From NCBI GenBank assembly GCA_017311185.1, contig JAESUZ010000468.1, positions 887,501-951,500 on the forward strand: a DNA stretch of 64,000 bases, given 5' to 3'. Within the stretch, counting starts at the first letter, position 1. The number at the start of each line of letters is the position of its first letter. The DNA is from Proteles cristata cristata. Taxonomy: Eukaryota; Chordata; Mammalia; Carnivora; Hyaenidae. The notes below the pieces were generated by a model, which worked only from the letters and a program-made list of their open reading frames with translations, was not told where the DNA came from and did no database searches. The position numbers and the translations under genes were made by a program. Below are positions 11,530 through 22,637 of the stretch, piece by piece.

Positions 11530-11960
11530 ATGAAAAGAAAAAGAAATCCAACAAGAAACCAATTTTACTTGAACAGCTGTTCGCAGATGTTTAACTTCTG
11601 CCCTAGAAGGCCAGCTTTTCGGAGGCTACCTAGTAATTGTGGCGGAGCTCGGGCCGAGCAGGAATGCATAAATAGCGCTCCCCGTTCTCCTCCAGTCATG
11701 CAGCCCGTAGTCACGGCGATCGCTAAAATATTTCACAATACTTTTGAGAGCGCCTAGGCTTTTAGGGGGTTCGTGGGGAGTGTCGGAAGATATTCTTCCC
11801 CAAATGACACAGCGCGGGCCCTCGGCTTCAAGCCAATCCACTCATCTCGGGGCCGCCCAGGGAAATCTTGGAGCTGTTCTCCGAATTCCTCATTCATTTC
11901 CAGGATGGCCCCATCTGACGTTAGCGGCATTAGCATTAAATCACAGCCTGGACGCTAAAT
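11530..11960. promoter_or_regulatory. Candidate conserved element upstream of a CpG island
   Basis: This repeat-free segment contains words such as 'cctagtaattgtggcggagc' (11629) and 'ttagcggcattagcattaaa' (11921-11940), and lies 250 bp before a CpG island. The combination fits a regulatory region, but nothing proves conservation. Open frames here (11626-12151) overlap on both strands and look incidental. Confidence 0.3.
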
Positions 11961-12194
11961 CACACCCTGAGAGGGAGCAGAACCCTCGTGACGGGAGGAA
12001 TCGGTTCCTGGACTCAGACGTCACGTTCATCTCCCAAGGCCTCCGGCTCCAGGACTGGGGGCCGTTAATGAGGGAAACAGGTGACCCCGGCCTTGCTAAG
12101 TGGGGGGTGGGGGGGAAGCCCAAGCCAGCTCGGTGCACGAGCAGCATCTAAAGGCTCCTGAAATATGCTCATGACCGAAGTCACTTTGTTCCGC

Positions 12195-12660
12195 ACCCAA
12201 GTCCACCTTTAATGAATGGAGGACGTCTTGTGCCGCGGAAGAACAGGCAGGTGGAGGTAACCCGAAGTCAAAGGCCGCTCGCCCCACCCACCCAACGCCT
12301 CACCTCTTCTGGGAAGAGAAAAGGAGGTCTGGGGGAAGGGGCTGGGAGGCGGGATTCTAACAAGGCCGGACAACGGGGACCAGTCAGCGCTGGAAGGGGG
12401 AGGTGGTACCCGACGACCCTGACCCCACGTGACAGGACTCGGGACACTCCCAGGGACTCGGGGGTGGCAAAAGAAAAGGAGAGGATAATCCAGAAGGCGG
12501 GGAGAACAGAAACTGAAGTCACACCGCATGTCGCTCGCAGACGGCCTCGTCCTGACCCTGGGCTCGCTGCGCGCAGGACATTCACACCCCCCGGGGGCGC
12601 ACGCGCGTGCCTGCCGGGAGGTCCCCGTGGGGAGGCCGTGCTTTCTCAGGCCGTCTCCCC
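12195..12660. promoter_or_regulatory. CpG island (orphan)
   Basis: By hand count about 35 CpG dinucleotides lie between 12181 and 12660 in GC-rich sequence. This is close to the number expected from base composition, whereas the surrounding DNA is CpG-depleted. The densest part is 12520-12660 ('gcgcgcaggac', 'gcacgcgcgtgcc'). Germline-unmethylated islands of this kind usually mark promoters. No exon, TATA box or splice donor could be assigned. The 210-codon plus-strand frame 12212-12844 and its minus-strand mirrors are expected by-products of high GC. Confidence 0.55.
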
Positions 12661-13040
12661 TGGTAGTAGTTGTTCTTCCTCCAGACCCCGGGGCCCCTGG
12701 CCTCTGGCTGTCAGAGGGCTCTCACCGCAGAGGTGGCATCAGAGCAGACCCCCAGCGATGGCCGCGAGGCGTCCGCTCTCGTTGGACCCGGTTCATATCC
12801 TGTGTAAGTCCCTTGGACTCCGCAGTGTTATTACCAGGTTGTAAATCCAGGAGTTCACATTTATAAAGCACAGGGAGCTGCTAAAACCCAAGTGTGGCTG
12901 CGGAAAATGGGACTGATGATCCTGTTTGGAAACAGACTTATTTCCCGACACATCCTCTGAGGGTAGATTTTCCCACAGACAAGGGGGCAAGGCCTGGGGG
13001 TGGCCGTCAGCCTCTGCAGCCAAAGGAGGCCCAGGTGGAA

Positions 13041-13286
13041 GGACAAAAAATGATTTTAATTGTTTTTAGTTTTTATTTTAGAGAGAGAGAGAGAGAGCGA
13101 GCGAGTGAGCAGGAGTGAGGGGCAGAGGGAGAGATAGAGAGATCTTAAGCAGGCTCCCCCAACCCCTACTGAGCATGGAGCCCAATGTGTGGCTTGACCC
13201 CATGACCCTGGGATCATGACCTCAGCCAAAATCGAGAGTCTGATGCCTGCCCGGCAGAGCCACCCAGACGCCCCGGGACAAAAATG
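13041..13286 (-). mobile_element. Can-SINE, minus orientation, old
   Basis: The minus-strand SINE (about 13053-13275) shows a T-rich tail complement, a (GA)n stretch (about 13079-13096), 'cttaagcaggctccc', 'gggatcatgacctcag' and 'gccacccagacgcccc'. Imperfect 'ggacaaaaa(a)tg' duplications lie at 13041-13052 and 13276-13286. Divergence is much higher than in the young copies. The 'gatcttaagcaggctcc' wording matches an older carnivoran SINEC subfamily, also seen at 18139. Confidence 0.88.
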
Positions 13287-13299
13287 TCCTGAGACTTAA

Positions 13300-13400
13300 T
13301 CACCACCTGCTGTGGACTTATGGTGGCCCCTGAAAAAATATGCTATATCCTAACACCCTGAACTTGGAAATATGGAAAGAGGCCCTTATTTAGAAAAATA
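13300..13400. repeat. Possible MaLR-type LTR edge
   Basis: 'gtggcccctgaaaaaatat' and 'cctaacaccctgaacttgg' resemble the start of MLT1-type LTRs (gtgtcccccaaaattcat... cctaacccccaatgtg). Only about 100 bp is recognisable, so this is tentative. Confidence 0.3.
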
Positions 13401-13424
13401 CTCCTTAATCCCTCTTCCCTCGCG

Positions 13425-13905
13425 CCCTGGGAAACCACTAATCTACCGTCCATCTGTACAGATTTGCCTATTCTGGATATTTCATAGAAACAGAATCACA
13501 CGATATGTGACCTTTAGTGTCTGCTTCTTTCACTTAGAACAATGCTTCAAGGTCCATCTGTGTTGTAGGCGGGGTCAGCAGTCCGTGCCTTTCTGTGGCT
13601 GAATCATATCCCATTGTGTAGACAGAGCACAATTTTGTTCAGCTGCTGCTGAAAGATACTGGGGTCCCTTCCACTGTTTGGCTATTTGGAATACCGTCAC
13701 AATGGACAGGCACTGTGTTTGCATGTTTGAGTCCCTGTTTTCAGTTCCCCAGGGTGTGTGACCATGGGTGGGATCACTGGGTCATGTGGAAACTCCATGC
13801 TGAGCCTGCTGAGGGGCCGTCAGGTGGATCTCACCATGGCTGCTCTGTTCTTCATTCCTGCCAGCAGTGGATGCACAAGGCACGTTTTCCTTGGAAAAAC
13901 TGCCC
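13425..13905 (-). repeat. L1 (L1M-type) 3'-UTR fragment, antisense
   Basis: The plus strand reads as the complement of the well-known L1M 3' region: 'gaaaccactaatctaccgtc', 'gatttgcctattctggatat', 'cacttagaacaatgcttcaa', 'gggatcactgggtcatgtgg' and 'cctgccagcagtggatgc'. The order of these words is kept over about 480 bp, so the L1 lies on the minus strand. It is heavily decayed and has no coding capacity. Confidence 0.7.
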
Positions 13906-14158
13906 TCCCTCAGACTCCTTAGCAGGTCCCAGTGCACACTCCTCCTTCCACAATCCCGCAAGGACTGACCTCTCTTGGTGGCTGAGCCAACTTAACCAAC
14001 AGCTCCATTCAGAGTTGCCCAGCAGCCTATGGCCATATCAAGGCCTGCTTCTAGGAGGAGGTGGGATGAGGGTCAGCCTTGAAGGGTGCTAAAGGCATCT
14101 AGAGGAGAAGAAAAGTTGTGTAGATGAGAAAGTCTGGCCTGGCTTGGGCATGTTCAAA

Positions 14159-14430
14159 AATAAGTGCATAGATCAGAGCACCTGGATGGCACAGTCAGTT
14201 GAATCTCTGACTCTTGATCTCGGCTCAGGACATGATCTCACAGTACATGGGTTTGAGCCCCGCATAAGGCTCTGCACTGACAGCACAGAGCCTGCTTGGG
14301 ATTCTGTTAGTCCTTCTCACCGCCCTTCTCCCATTTGCGTGCTCTCTCCTCTCTCGCTCTCTCTCGCTCTCTCTCTCTCAAAATAAATAAATGAAAATTT
14401 TAAAGGATTTAAAATAATAAGTGGGTAGAT
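14159..14430 (+). mobile_element. Can-SINE, plus orientation
   Basis: SINE body (about 14174-14415) beginning 'cagagcacctggatggcaca', with 'gggtttgagccccgc' in the B-box area, a long CT/GCTCTC-rich segment and an 'aaataaataaatg' tail. Imperfect 15-bp duplications flank it: 'aataagtgcatagat' at 14159-14173 and 'aataagtgggtagat' at 14416-14430. It is of intermediate age. Confidence 0.9.
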
Positions 14431-16884
14431 TATCTGGCTATAGTGAAGGGCGTGTGGGAGCAGAAATTAGCAAGGTCGTATAGCCCATGCGTTCTAGACT
14501 CCTCCACCCTTCAGCATTTATATTTCCTTTTATCATAAATAAGGATAATTAAGACACCATACCTACCAGTGCGGTAAGCCCAGCCTTTCCTGGCTGGTTC
14601 TGCGACACCTCTGGGAACACACAAGCCGTGTTTCCACATTCCATGAATTGTGCTCCGTGGCCATGTTGTCCATCACCCTGGACTTTGGGATTCTTCCACA
14701 AATCACCTCTGACTTCGGAGGAACTGGTTCAACCTTAGGATAACAACCAGTAGAAGCACAACTCTGTCTACAATGAAAACAACCTAATACATGACTATAT
14801 CATGTGGTGTAATTCTTCAAATTTTCTCTTTTATTAAAAAAGCAGAAGCTTTAAATAACCAAACCTCACTAACTTATTTTTACCAAAACAAAGATGTAGA
14901 AATAGGAACACTGTCAGCGGCATTAAGTTGGCCAGCTCATCTTACTATTAGGCATAGGGGCTTAAGCATTGCTCAGTGTTAATTCCAGTATATTAAACTG
15001 AAGTTAGTTAAAGTCAGTATGTGGCCCTTGCATTCCAAGCAAAAAGCTTTGAATATTATCTCACAGGTGAGACAGAGCTTTTGAAAATTTTTACTAAGGG
15101 AATGATATGACAAAAGCATTAAGTGAAGATTAATTTGGACAAGGTCATAGAATATACCAGAAGGAAATCTGTACCTAGGGGACTGGTAGTGGATGGTGAC
15201 AGTGGGTTTGATGTTAGACACATTGATAAGAAATACTTCATATGGCTTGAAGTTATTTACCTATTGGGAGACAGAAGAGAGTACTAAAATAAATCCATTG
15301 TTCTGAATATAGACCATGGGCAGGAAGGAGCATACACCACAAACGAGTCCAGCCTGGAGGAAAAAAGAAGTTAGGAGCCAGTCTTTTCTCAGGCTGGATT
15401 TTCCAGTGACTCCAGAAGATCTTTGTGAAAATGTCCAACAAATAATTACAGGGAGACTGTCAACACATCCACTTGGATAGAATCAGGGATGCAGATTCCT
15501 ACTCCAAACCTTGCTCGTGATAGCACTCAATACATGTTTTGGGGTAAACGATTGACAGAATCAATACATTATTTCTGGCGGAAAGATAGGAAGGTAAAGA
15601 AATACATCGAACGTCACACGTGACAAGTCTTAATGTTCGCTGCTCTTCAAATGTCCTTATCTCGGCTCAGTCCGAAGTACAGCCCAAATGAAATCAAGAG
15701 CCAAGGTTGTGAAACTCCTTTTAGTGCTGGTTGGAAAGGCAGAGTTAAGAGGCACAAATGAGCAACGACTACAGGAGGGAAAAAAAAAAAAAGATGCCCA
15801 TGTAAAAATGCTTAAAATAGAAGAGCTAAATTCAGACAAGTCTCCAAAAGAGTGATTCTTACCTGAAGCTTCCATGATGGTCTGAAGGCGTAAATATCTG
15901 CATTATTTCTCTTCTGATTGCACCTGCTGCACAAGGGCCATTTTGAAAAGCCACAGGAGTGGAAACGTACTTGAATGAGAATGAACTCAGACTCGAATGG
16001 ACAGGTAGGTGGAGATTCAAAGTAGGAATGACCTGTAGAAAGAATTTCAAGATGTTAAAATGTGTTAAATGTCCACTTAGCTGTCCGAAACCGATATTTG
16101 AGTCACACATTGGGCTTCACTTTATACACGGGCCCTTGTCCCAGGCTGCCCTCGGTTTTGGAGGCCATAGGAGGGTTCCAGGAGTGGAGGCCAGGGTCTC
16201 CATCCCTCCCCAGGAAGCCGTATGCCACTCACGTGATCCACTCTTAACTTCTACCCTTGTGCTCATGGCCAGGAGGCATTCCCTTGGGGGCAGGAAAGGA
16301 GGTAGACAGTGGTGAACATCTCTCCGGCACAGACTTCACAGGACAGAGATAATTCACCAGTAAGAACACAAATATGGTGTGAAGAGGAGAGAAGGGATCA
16401 AGAGCTGTTGGTAGCTCGAGGAGACAACACAAAGCAGCAGGAACCAGAGGGTCTGTCTAGTCAGAAACTTGGGTCCGAGGCCCCACTTACAGTCACTGTG
16501 ACTTGGGATGCATCATGTCCCCTCTCTCGTCCAAAGATGCTTCATCTTCTAAAGTAAAATGACTAGAGCTGACTACAGTGCTTCCTGCGGGTGTTGCGAG
16601 GGGTACTTTCTTACTGCAGACTAGTCAGGACGGGGATTCGGCCATGAAGGATTTTTTAAAAAGCTCCAGGAAAATGGATTGCACAATAAGAAAAACGTGT
16701 TCTCTGCAAAAATAACTAGTCACTTGTTCCAGGACCAGAACATTCCATGGCTCAACTTCCTAAGGCCAACTTCCTTCTGTTTTACTGGTGCCACCCAGCC
16801 AGCCACCAGGCCCCACCTATGGGCACAGCGTGGGGCACGGCCTCCGTGTCCCATCATCGCTCAGGGACAGAAAGTACTGTGTCT
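14431..16884. other. Long unassigned segment
   Basis: No gene was recognised over about 2.4 kb. A poly-A run lies at 15780-15792. The stretch 15080-15230 ('gggaatgatatgac', 'gactggtagtggatggtg') is reminiscent of an ancient medium-reiterated repeat but is too decayed to name. Frames at 15859-16557 are short and lack known motifs. Confidence 0.35.
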
Positions 16885-17130
16885 TCCTCTGCATTTCTTT
16901 GATTTTCTTTTTACTAAGGAGTAAGTTACATGTAATACAGACCCACTGTATTCGGTCGGGTGAATTTAGACAAAGGTAATTCACCTTCGTGATCCCCACC
17001 CCACAACAAGGTACGGAATATTTACATTGCCTTAAGAATTCCCCCACACCCCGTGTTGATCAGTCCCTGCCCCCACTGGGCCCGGGAGAGCCATTGGTAC
17101 ACTTGTCACCATCCGGGTGTCCCTAGAAAC
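16885..17130 (-). repeat. L1M 3'-UTR fragment, antisense
   Basis: 'ttttactaaggagtaagtta', 'catgtaatacagacccactg', 'aaaggtaattcaccttcgtg' and 'gatccccaccccacaac' follow the antisense L1M 3'-UTR pattern (tttattgagatataattcacat... tcaccacaatc...). Decay is strong and the ends are uncertain. Confidence 0.45.
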
Positions 17131-18115
17131 GCAGTGGCAGCACACACGCGCCCGGCCCCGGGCTCGCAGTCAGCGTGGACACTGAGGCTTAGCCCCGTTG
17201 CAGGCTCACCTTTCGTCCTCCCCCTTTGCGCTCAGGAGCACCGTTTGTTGGGATCCTCTGCCGTCCACACACAGGCTCACCGATGGTGGATGTTGTGAGC
17301 CTGGGGCTCACACCTGGGGCTGTTGTGAGAAAAGCTGCCCCAAGCATTTGTGTGCAAGCATACAGGTCCTGGCAAGGGCTCTAATTTCTCCCACAGAAGC
17401 TATGGGACTGGGGTGTCACCATCATTGGTAAGTGCGTGTGCAAATCCACGTGAAAAGGTCACACGCACCATCGGAGCGGCCACGTGCCATCTCACACGGC
17501 CAGCCGGGCGTGAGAGCAGAGCTCCCGCATCCACACGGGCACGTGGCATTCTCCGTTCTCCAGCGTTTTGACCCGACCCGTGGTTCCTCTTGGCAAATGC
17601 TAACGCTGCTGGCCCGTGAGTCCCGCCAGAAGCTGTCTTCCCTCCCCCCCGCCCCTGCTCACCGGAGACGACCCTGCCCTTCCAACACCACATGAACAGG
17701 GTACCGCCCAGGGAGGGGGCTTATCATCATTGCTTCTGATTAATTTAAACGTCTACCCTAGGTTAGAAGTGAATTTTGGATTCCGTGTGGTTAACCAAAC
17801 CGGGAACAGGGGAAATGGCTCCTGGAGAAAGAGCAGACTTGTCTTCTACCATCAGTGGTGAGACCCTTTTAAGTGAAATGCATTATGCATGTGGAATATG
17901 TTTACACTTAAATATTCAGAAATATAAAATACAAATGCATGTATTTAGGAAAGCAAACTCAAAAGCCATGTGAACTTCTTTTTTGCATTTAAGTATTTAT
18001 TCTTCAGGCCCTTCCTTCATTCCATCGGTCAGTAATTATCAAACAACCATGTTATGAAAAGAAGACCTGGCATTGGCCCCAGAGGGTGGGAGCCAGCATC
18101 ACCTGCGTGGCTAAG
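17131..18115. other. Unassigned sequence with CpG-rich patch
   Basis: About 20 CpGs by hand count lie in 17461-17690 ('cggccacgtgccat', 'ccgggcgtgag', 'acccgacccgtgg'). This is a local enrichment too short for a classical island. Open frames at 17400-17695 on both strands fall in the same patch and are likely incidental. From 17860 to 18030 the DNA becomes AT-rich and featureless. Confidence 0.35.
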
Positions 18116-18374
18116 GTTCACTACTCACGTTCTTTTCTTTTTTATTTATTTATTTTTTTTGAGAGAGAGAGAAAGAGAGACAGAGAGAGACAGAGTTAGT
18201 GGGGGAGAGGGCCAGAGATAGAGAGACAGAGAATCTTAAGCAGACTCCATGCTCCGAGGGGAGCCCGACATGGGGCTCGATTCCACTGCCGTGAGATCAT
18301 GACCTGAGCCGAAGTCCGCAGTCAGACCTTCAACCAACTACACCCCCAGGCGCCCCTGGTCCACTCACTTTCTT
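18116..18374 (-). mobile_element. Can-SINE, minus orientation, old
   Basis: SINE on the minus strand (about 18139-18357), seen as a TTTATTTATT tail complement, a (GA)-rich block with CAGAGA units, 'cttaagcagactcc', 'catggggctcgattcc', 'gtgagatcatgacctgag' and 'caggcgcccc'. Imperfect flanks, 'gttcactactcacgttctt' on the left and 'ggtccactcactttctt' on the right (18358-18374), fit an aged target-site duplication. Confidence 0.88.
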
Positions 18375-19739
18375 CACGGAAATAGAAGCGCAAGACAACC
18401 TCCTAAAGTCACTCTGTCTGAAGGAGGTTTCTAACACAGGTGACTTAAGCTGTTGGGGAAACATCCCACAGAAGTGTAGTTCTAACCTTCTCATGCCATG
18501 TTTAATTATCTGTTCTCATATTCAGATGCCGACAGTTAGAGAGTGAAATGGGGGGTGGGTATCTTAGAGAAACAGACACAGATCAACCAACAATATTCTA
18601 GGAGCAGAGTGTGCAGAGAGCCATCATGTCTGTATTTTTAAACAAGAAGGAAAGAAAAATAAATCCATTCCAGCAACAATCGCGGAAGCTGGATTATCAG
18701 CAGATGCTACCTCCACACCAGGCGGGTGCCGGGGTGCCCCACTCGCTGTGTGTGCTCTGTCAACCAGGGGACAAGGCAGAAGAGGGGCTGTGACTTCCGT
18801 CACCGAGGCTGGTTGCTCCTGGGAGTGCAAATTCTGTCCGTGTCATCTGGTCACTCTGGGGGTCAGTGAGTCGTGATGATATATACATAACCAGGGGCTG
18901 GTCTTAACTAGGCATCATTGTGCACCTATTGTTCAAATAAATCGAAACGTCTTACCTGCGGGCAGATGCTGCTGCAGTAACATTGACCGAGGACCTGGCT
19001 ATTAAGCTGTCGTCGGCTCTAGAATCAGTGAAATGTTTGACAGCAGAGGGACAAATCCGTACGAGCCACACTGCTCAGTCCATGTTTCAAGGGCAGAATT
19101 TGAAACCACGCTTTTGCACCAGGCAGACTCAGGTCACTAAGAGGGTAACGAAATGCTAGAGCCCACGCCATGGGGCACACGCCCTGCCCTTTGTGGATCC
19201 ACGCAGCTCCGTCCAGCAAAGCAGAAGGTACACAGCTCTGAAATGAAGAAAATAAAAAAATAATAATAAAATAAAATATTTTGTCAAGAAAGTGATCAGA
19301 TTAACCCCCATGGTCCTGGGGACCCCTTGTCCTTCATTCCTGGTAGAGCACAGTTATTTGGGAAAATCGAATGATCTCAAACTACAGAAGTTTGTGTTTA
19401 TTACTGAAAGTCCAAGCAGCCAGAAAGGAGGCTCTGTGTCGGTGATGTGTGCGCACACTTGCTCACCTCAGTGCACACATGGGCTGCATCACTCCTGTAC
19501 CAAGAGCATAAAGACAGAAAGACTCATATGTAGCCACTGTCCTGCGCAACTCAAGCGGTCTGATGAGTCTTGATAAAGGTATAAATTATCCGGTGGCTAC
19601 GTGTTTTCATGCCTCACAGCACATGATATCGTGCAATGTCTTTCTTGATATTACTCCTTTACCCCTTCCAAGCCAGCATCCTACACCACTCGCTTGTTTT
19701 CAGGTTTCCGTCTGGCACCAAGTCTTAAGTGGGCTACGA
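18375..19739. other. Unassigned segment
   Basis: No gene was recognised. An A-rich run at 19241-19278 ('aaataaaaaaataataataa') could be a decayed retroposon tail, but no body could be identified upstream of it. Confidence 0.35.
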
Positions 19740-20290
19740 ATGGGTGTGTCCCACGGGCTTGCCGGGCCCTCCGGCTCGTAACACAGAGCGCCCTTCTCCA
19801 TCTCCCCGACGTTTTCTGCTCCCAGACTTGGAAACTGACCTTGCAAACAATTACGCAACTGAGCGATTCAGCATCTTCGTGCAGCACGAGGGAGGGAGAG
19901 CCCTCGTCCTGAGGAGCGCCGGCTGACGCGCTCCTCTCCCGGGAGACCCGGTGCGGCCACGTGGGCGGCGTGTCCGTGCATCAGTGACAAGTTTCACTTG
20001 CTCGCCCCCTCCCCTTTTTGGCAAACAGGCAAACTGACGCCTTTGTAATGATCTGTTTTTCAAAGTCAGAGTTCAAAAGTGCACTGAGAAGATGCTCTGA
20101 AAAGCTGGATGGAAATGTGGACGGCGGGTGCCCGCTCCGGTGTCGGCTGTGTGCCACGGGGCTTCGGGCCGAGTTATGACCCGGGGGCGAGACCAGGCGC
20201 TAGCGTGTCTGGATGTCTGCACAGGTTTAAGTACCCCACCACAGCGGCCGTTTCGGCTTGCTTCGGTTCAGAACATTCGTGGTGCACCCC
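19740..20290. promoter_or_regulatory. CpG-rich segment (weak island)
   Basis: About 42 CpGs by hand count lie in 19741-20280, with peaks at 19914-19975 ('gcgccggctgacgcgctcc', 'gtgggcggcgtgtccg') and 20120-20215. A CpG-poor gap at 19990-20110 splits the segment in two. It may be a small island or two patches. No exon or promoter motif could be assigned, and open frames on both strands are compositional. Confidence 0.4.
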
Positions 20291-20689
20291 CAAACCCCAG
20301 CATAGAAGCGCTAGGGGAAAGGATGGAAAGAGCTGGAGAACATGGCCCCTGCCTGGGGCCAATAGGGTAACAAACACGCATGAGGTGTTTCCAGGCAATA
20401 ACCTTGCAAAAGAATATCCTGATTGAATCCAGTGTCTGGACGTACAGCCAACACAGATGCAGTGGATACAGGAGATTCATTCCAAAGGCCCGACTCCCCA
20501 GCAACCCAGGAACCTGGCAGAGGCGGGGAGGGGCGGGCACCCACCACCTCCTCCCACAGTCCCCTTGGCAGCTGCAGGGATGCCTGCGGGCTGACCTTCC
20601 GTGGGATCTGTCCCCAGGACTGCAGCTTGGGCCCTTGGACACACAAAATCTGCTTGGTCACAATGACTTAGCAACGTAAGGAAAGTGAA
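20291..20689. other. Unassigned GC-rich sequence
   Basis: There is no recognised gene. Overlapping open frames in several phases on both strands (20268-20679) indicate GC-driven stop-codon depletion rather than coding. Confidence 0.35.
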
Positions 20690-20692
20690 AAC

Positions 20693-20853
20693 CGTCCCTC
20701 CTTCCAGCCCTCCAGCCCTCCCTCTTTTCTCCAGTCTTCCCTCCCTCCTCCCTCCTCCCCTCTCCCTCCTCCCCCCACCTCCCTCCCTCCTCCCCCCACC
20801 TTTCTCCCTCCTCCCTCCACCTCCCCTCTCCCTCCCTCCTCCCCTCTCCCTCT
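20693..20853. repeat. Polypyrimidine/polypurine tract (CCTCCC)n-like
   Basis: About 160 bp of almost uninterrupted C+T on the plus strand is built from irregular CCTCCC, CTCCCT and CCCCCCAC units. Such tracts arise by slippage and can adopt triplex or quadruplex-like structures in vitro. The 215-codon minus-strand frame across it (20477-21124), rich in Gly-Arg-Glu repeats, is a translation of the tract and not a gene. Confidence 0.85.
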
Positions 20854-22314
20854 GCCATGCAGCAGAGCCTCGCTGACAGGGGACCCACCGCTTTGGATTC
20901 TGCAGCTGGACCCAGGCAGCGTTATACAGGACCCAGGACGCTGGGCCCCGGCAGACGGACCCAGGACGGGCCTGGCACAGGCTTCTCCACCCACCTCCTC
21001 CACGGGGAGCAGCCTGGCTTCCTGGCTGCCAGGTGCAGCCGCCGAAGTGAGAAAGTCCAGGAGAGGGATTCACCTGACTCCCCTGTGTAGTTGGAGAGGG
21101 CTGAACAAGCAGAAAATAGGGCACGTTTCATAAATCTTTTTCCCCCCTCCCTGGCTCACTATCATCCTCGGGAAGATTAAATGAAGAAGAAACTATTGAT
21201 CTGCAAAATGTAATCTAATTTCTAAAGAAAACCTTTAGACGCCATATTCATTCGCCAGTGGTCACAGCCACAACTCAGTCCGCAGCCGCCAGCCGCTTTT
21301 CCAGGACCTCAGCTGCCTGGAGGACAGAGTCAGAGCCCACAGACAGCCCTCCTCCCTCCCGAGGGATGCAGGAGCTGTGGGGTCGCCCACCAGCAAATGC
21401 GGGCATTCCCAGGAGCCTCCTCTTCCCCAGCTGTGTTTAGGCCTCTTTAAGGCAGGGAGGGGGGTCCCCAGAGCAAGACGCAGTGTCAGGTGGGGCATCT
21501 CGCGCTGCTGGGGTCCCAAGCCCCTCCCTGGCTGGCCCGGCTGTTTCACCCTGGAAGTGACTCCTTTACTTTTGGATGAAACCCCCACCCTTGTCTCCGT
21601 AACCGAGGTAAGGCACCCCTACAAAAGCAACATCAGCGAAAAAGGCATTGCCAAAACTTTACAAGAAATGCTGGCACATTGTTGGCACCGAGCAGCGGGC
21701 ACCGAGCAGGCCGGCCTTGCTGGTGAGGGTTCAGGGTCCCCCACGCAGCTTGCGAGGCACAGAAAAGAAGGTGTGGGAACAGTTGGGCACAGAAAGCGGC
21801 CCCTGGGTGCAGGATGAGGGAGGAAGCCGGGCTGTGGCGTGTTCCCGGCCTCAGCCTCCTCTCCGTACTTGCAGCTATTCTTCAGAAAACTCCAGACAGA
21901 CAGCTGGACGTGTCTGGAGGTTTGGATCCAGCTTGTCCGGAATAGCCAGGGCATAAAGAATATAAGCCCTACAGGGTCCTTCTAGTGTATGTTTCTAGGA
22001 GAAGTGAACAGAATTTCTCATTTAAGTATTTGTTAAAAACTGCACATAAGTTATCTCTTGAGATACAATTCAATTAATACAAACGAAGCACACTGTACTT
22101 CATTCCCAAGGAGACTTGATTTCATGAAGATCGTCGAAACCCTGGAAGTGGAAACGTTCTGTTCAGTAGCCCCTATCTTGATCTCACAAAGCTAGAACCT
22201 GGAGATACCCTGCCATCGAAATAGAGCTGTTTCCAAAAACGATGCCCGGTGGCTCCTGTTACCTAGGATTAGTGCTGACATGGGAACTCACAGGCAGGAC
22301 ATTTTCACGAATCC
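20854..22314. other. Unassigned GC-rich to mixed sequence
   Basis: No gene recognised. 20870-21110 and 21240-21560 are GC-rich with overlapping frames on both strands (e.g. 21262-21588, 21377-21817, 21619-21956) and no known motif. A short direct repeat is visible near 21679-21705 ('ggcaccgagcagcgggcac'). Confidence 0.35.
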
Positions 22315-22362
22315 ATGTAGAATCCTCACTGCCTTACAGCCATTAGGTAGGGCTATGGAGTG
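22315..22362 (-). repeat. Possible MIR core fragment
   Basis: 'aatcctcactgccttacagc' followed by 'cattaggtagggctatgg' follows the antisense MIR core (aatcctcacaacaaccctatgaggtagg). It is short and decayed. Confidence 0.3.
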
Positions 22363-22495
22363 TTTGGTTTCCTACCTGGATCCCGAATGAGGAATTGCTC
22401 AAATAAAAAAAGAAATTCAGAGGGAAGGCAAGGATCAATGTGTTTCATTAGAGATGGTTCAAGGGGAAAACCCCCTGCACCTTTGTGGGCTCAGA

Positions 22496-22637
22496 ACACA
22501 CTCAGGGGGACACACTCAGGAGGACACACTCAAGGGGGACACACTCAGGGGTGACACACTCAGGGGGACACACTCAGGGGGACACACTCAGGAGGACACA
22601 CTCAGGGGGACACACTCAGGGGGACACACTCAGGAGG
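22496..22637. repeat. Minisatellite, 14-bp unit, 10 copies
   Basis: Ten head-to-tail copies of a 14-bp unit, 'acacactcaggggg', span 142 bp. Two copies are 15 bp long (an extra G or T). Variants GGAGG alternate with GGGGG in a higher-order pattern (positions 2, 7 and 10 are GGAGG), so part of the array likely grew by a multi-unit duplication. The array is open in two reading frames, but only as a repeated peptide. There is no evidence of spacers, so it is not a CRISPR-like array. Confidence 0.95.

Noticed and set aside
12212..12844. 210-codon open frame
   Set aside because: Lies in a CpG island where stop codons are rare. Several other frames are open over the same DNA, and the Arg/Pro/Gly-rich product is typical of translated GC-rich DNA.
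20477..21124. 215-codon minus-strand frame with Gly-Arg-Glu repeats
   Set aside because: The repeats are the direct translation of the polypyrimidine tract at 20693-20853.
22496..22637. CRISPR-like repeat array
   Set aside because: Units are 14-15 bp with no spacers, in a mammalian genome. It is a minisatellite.
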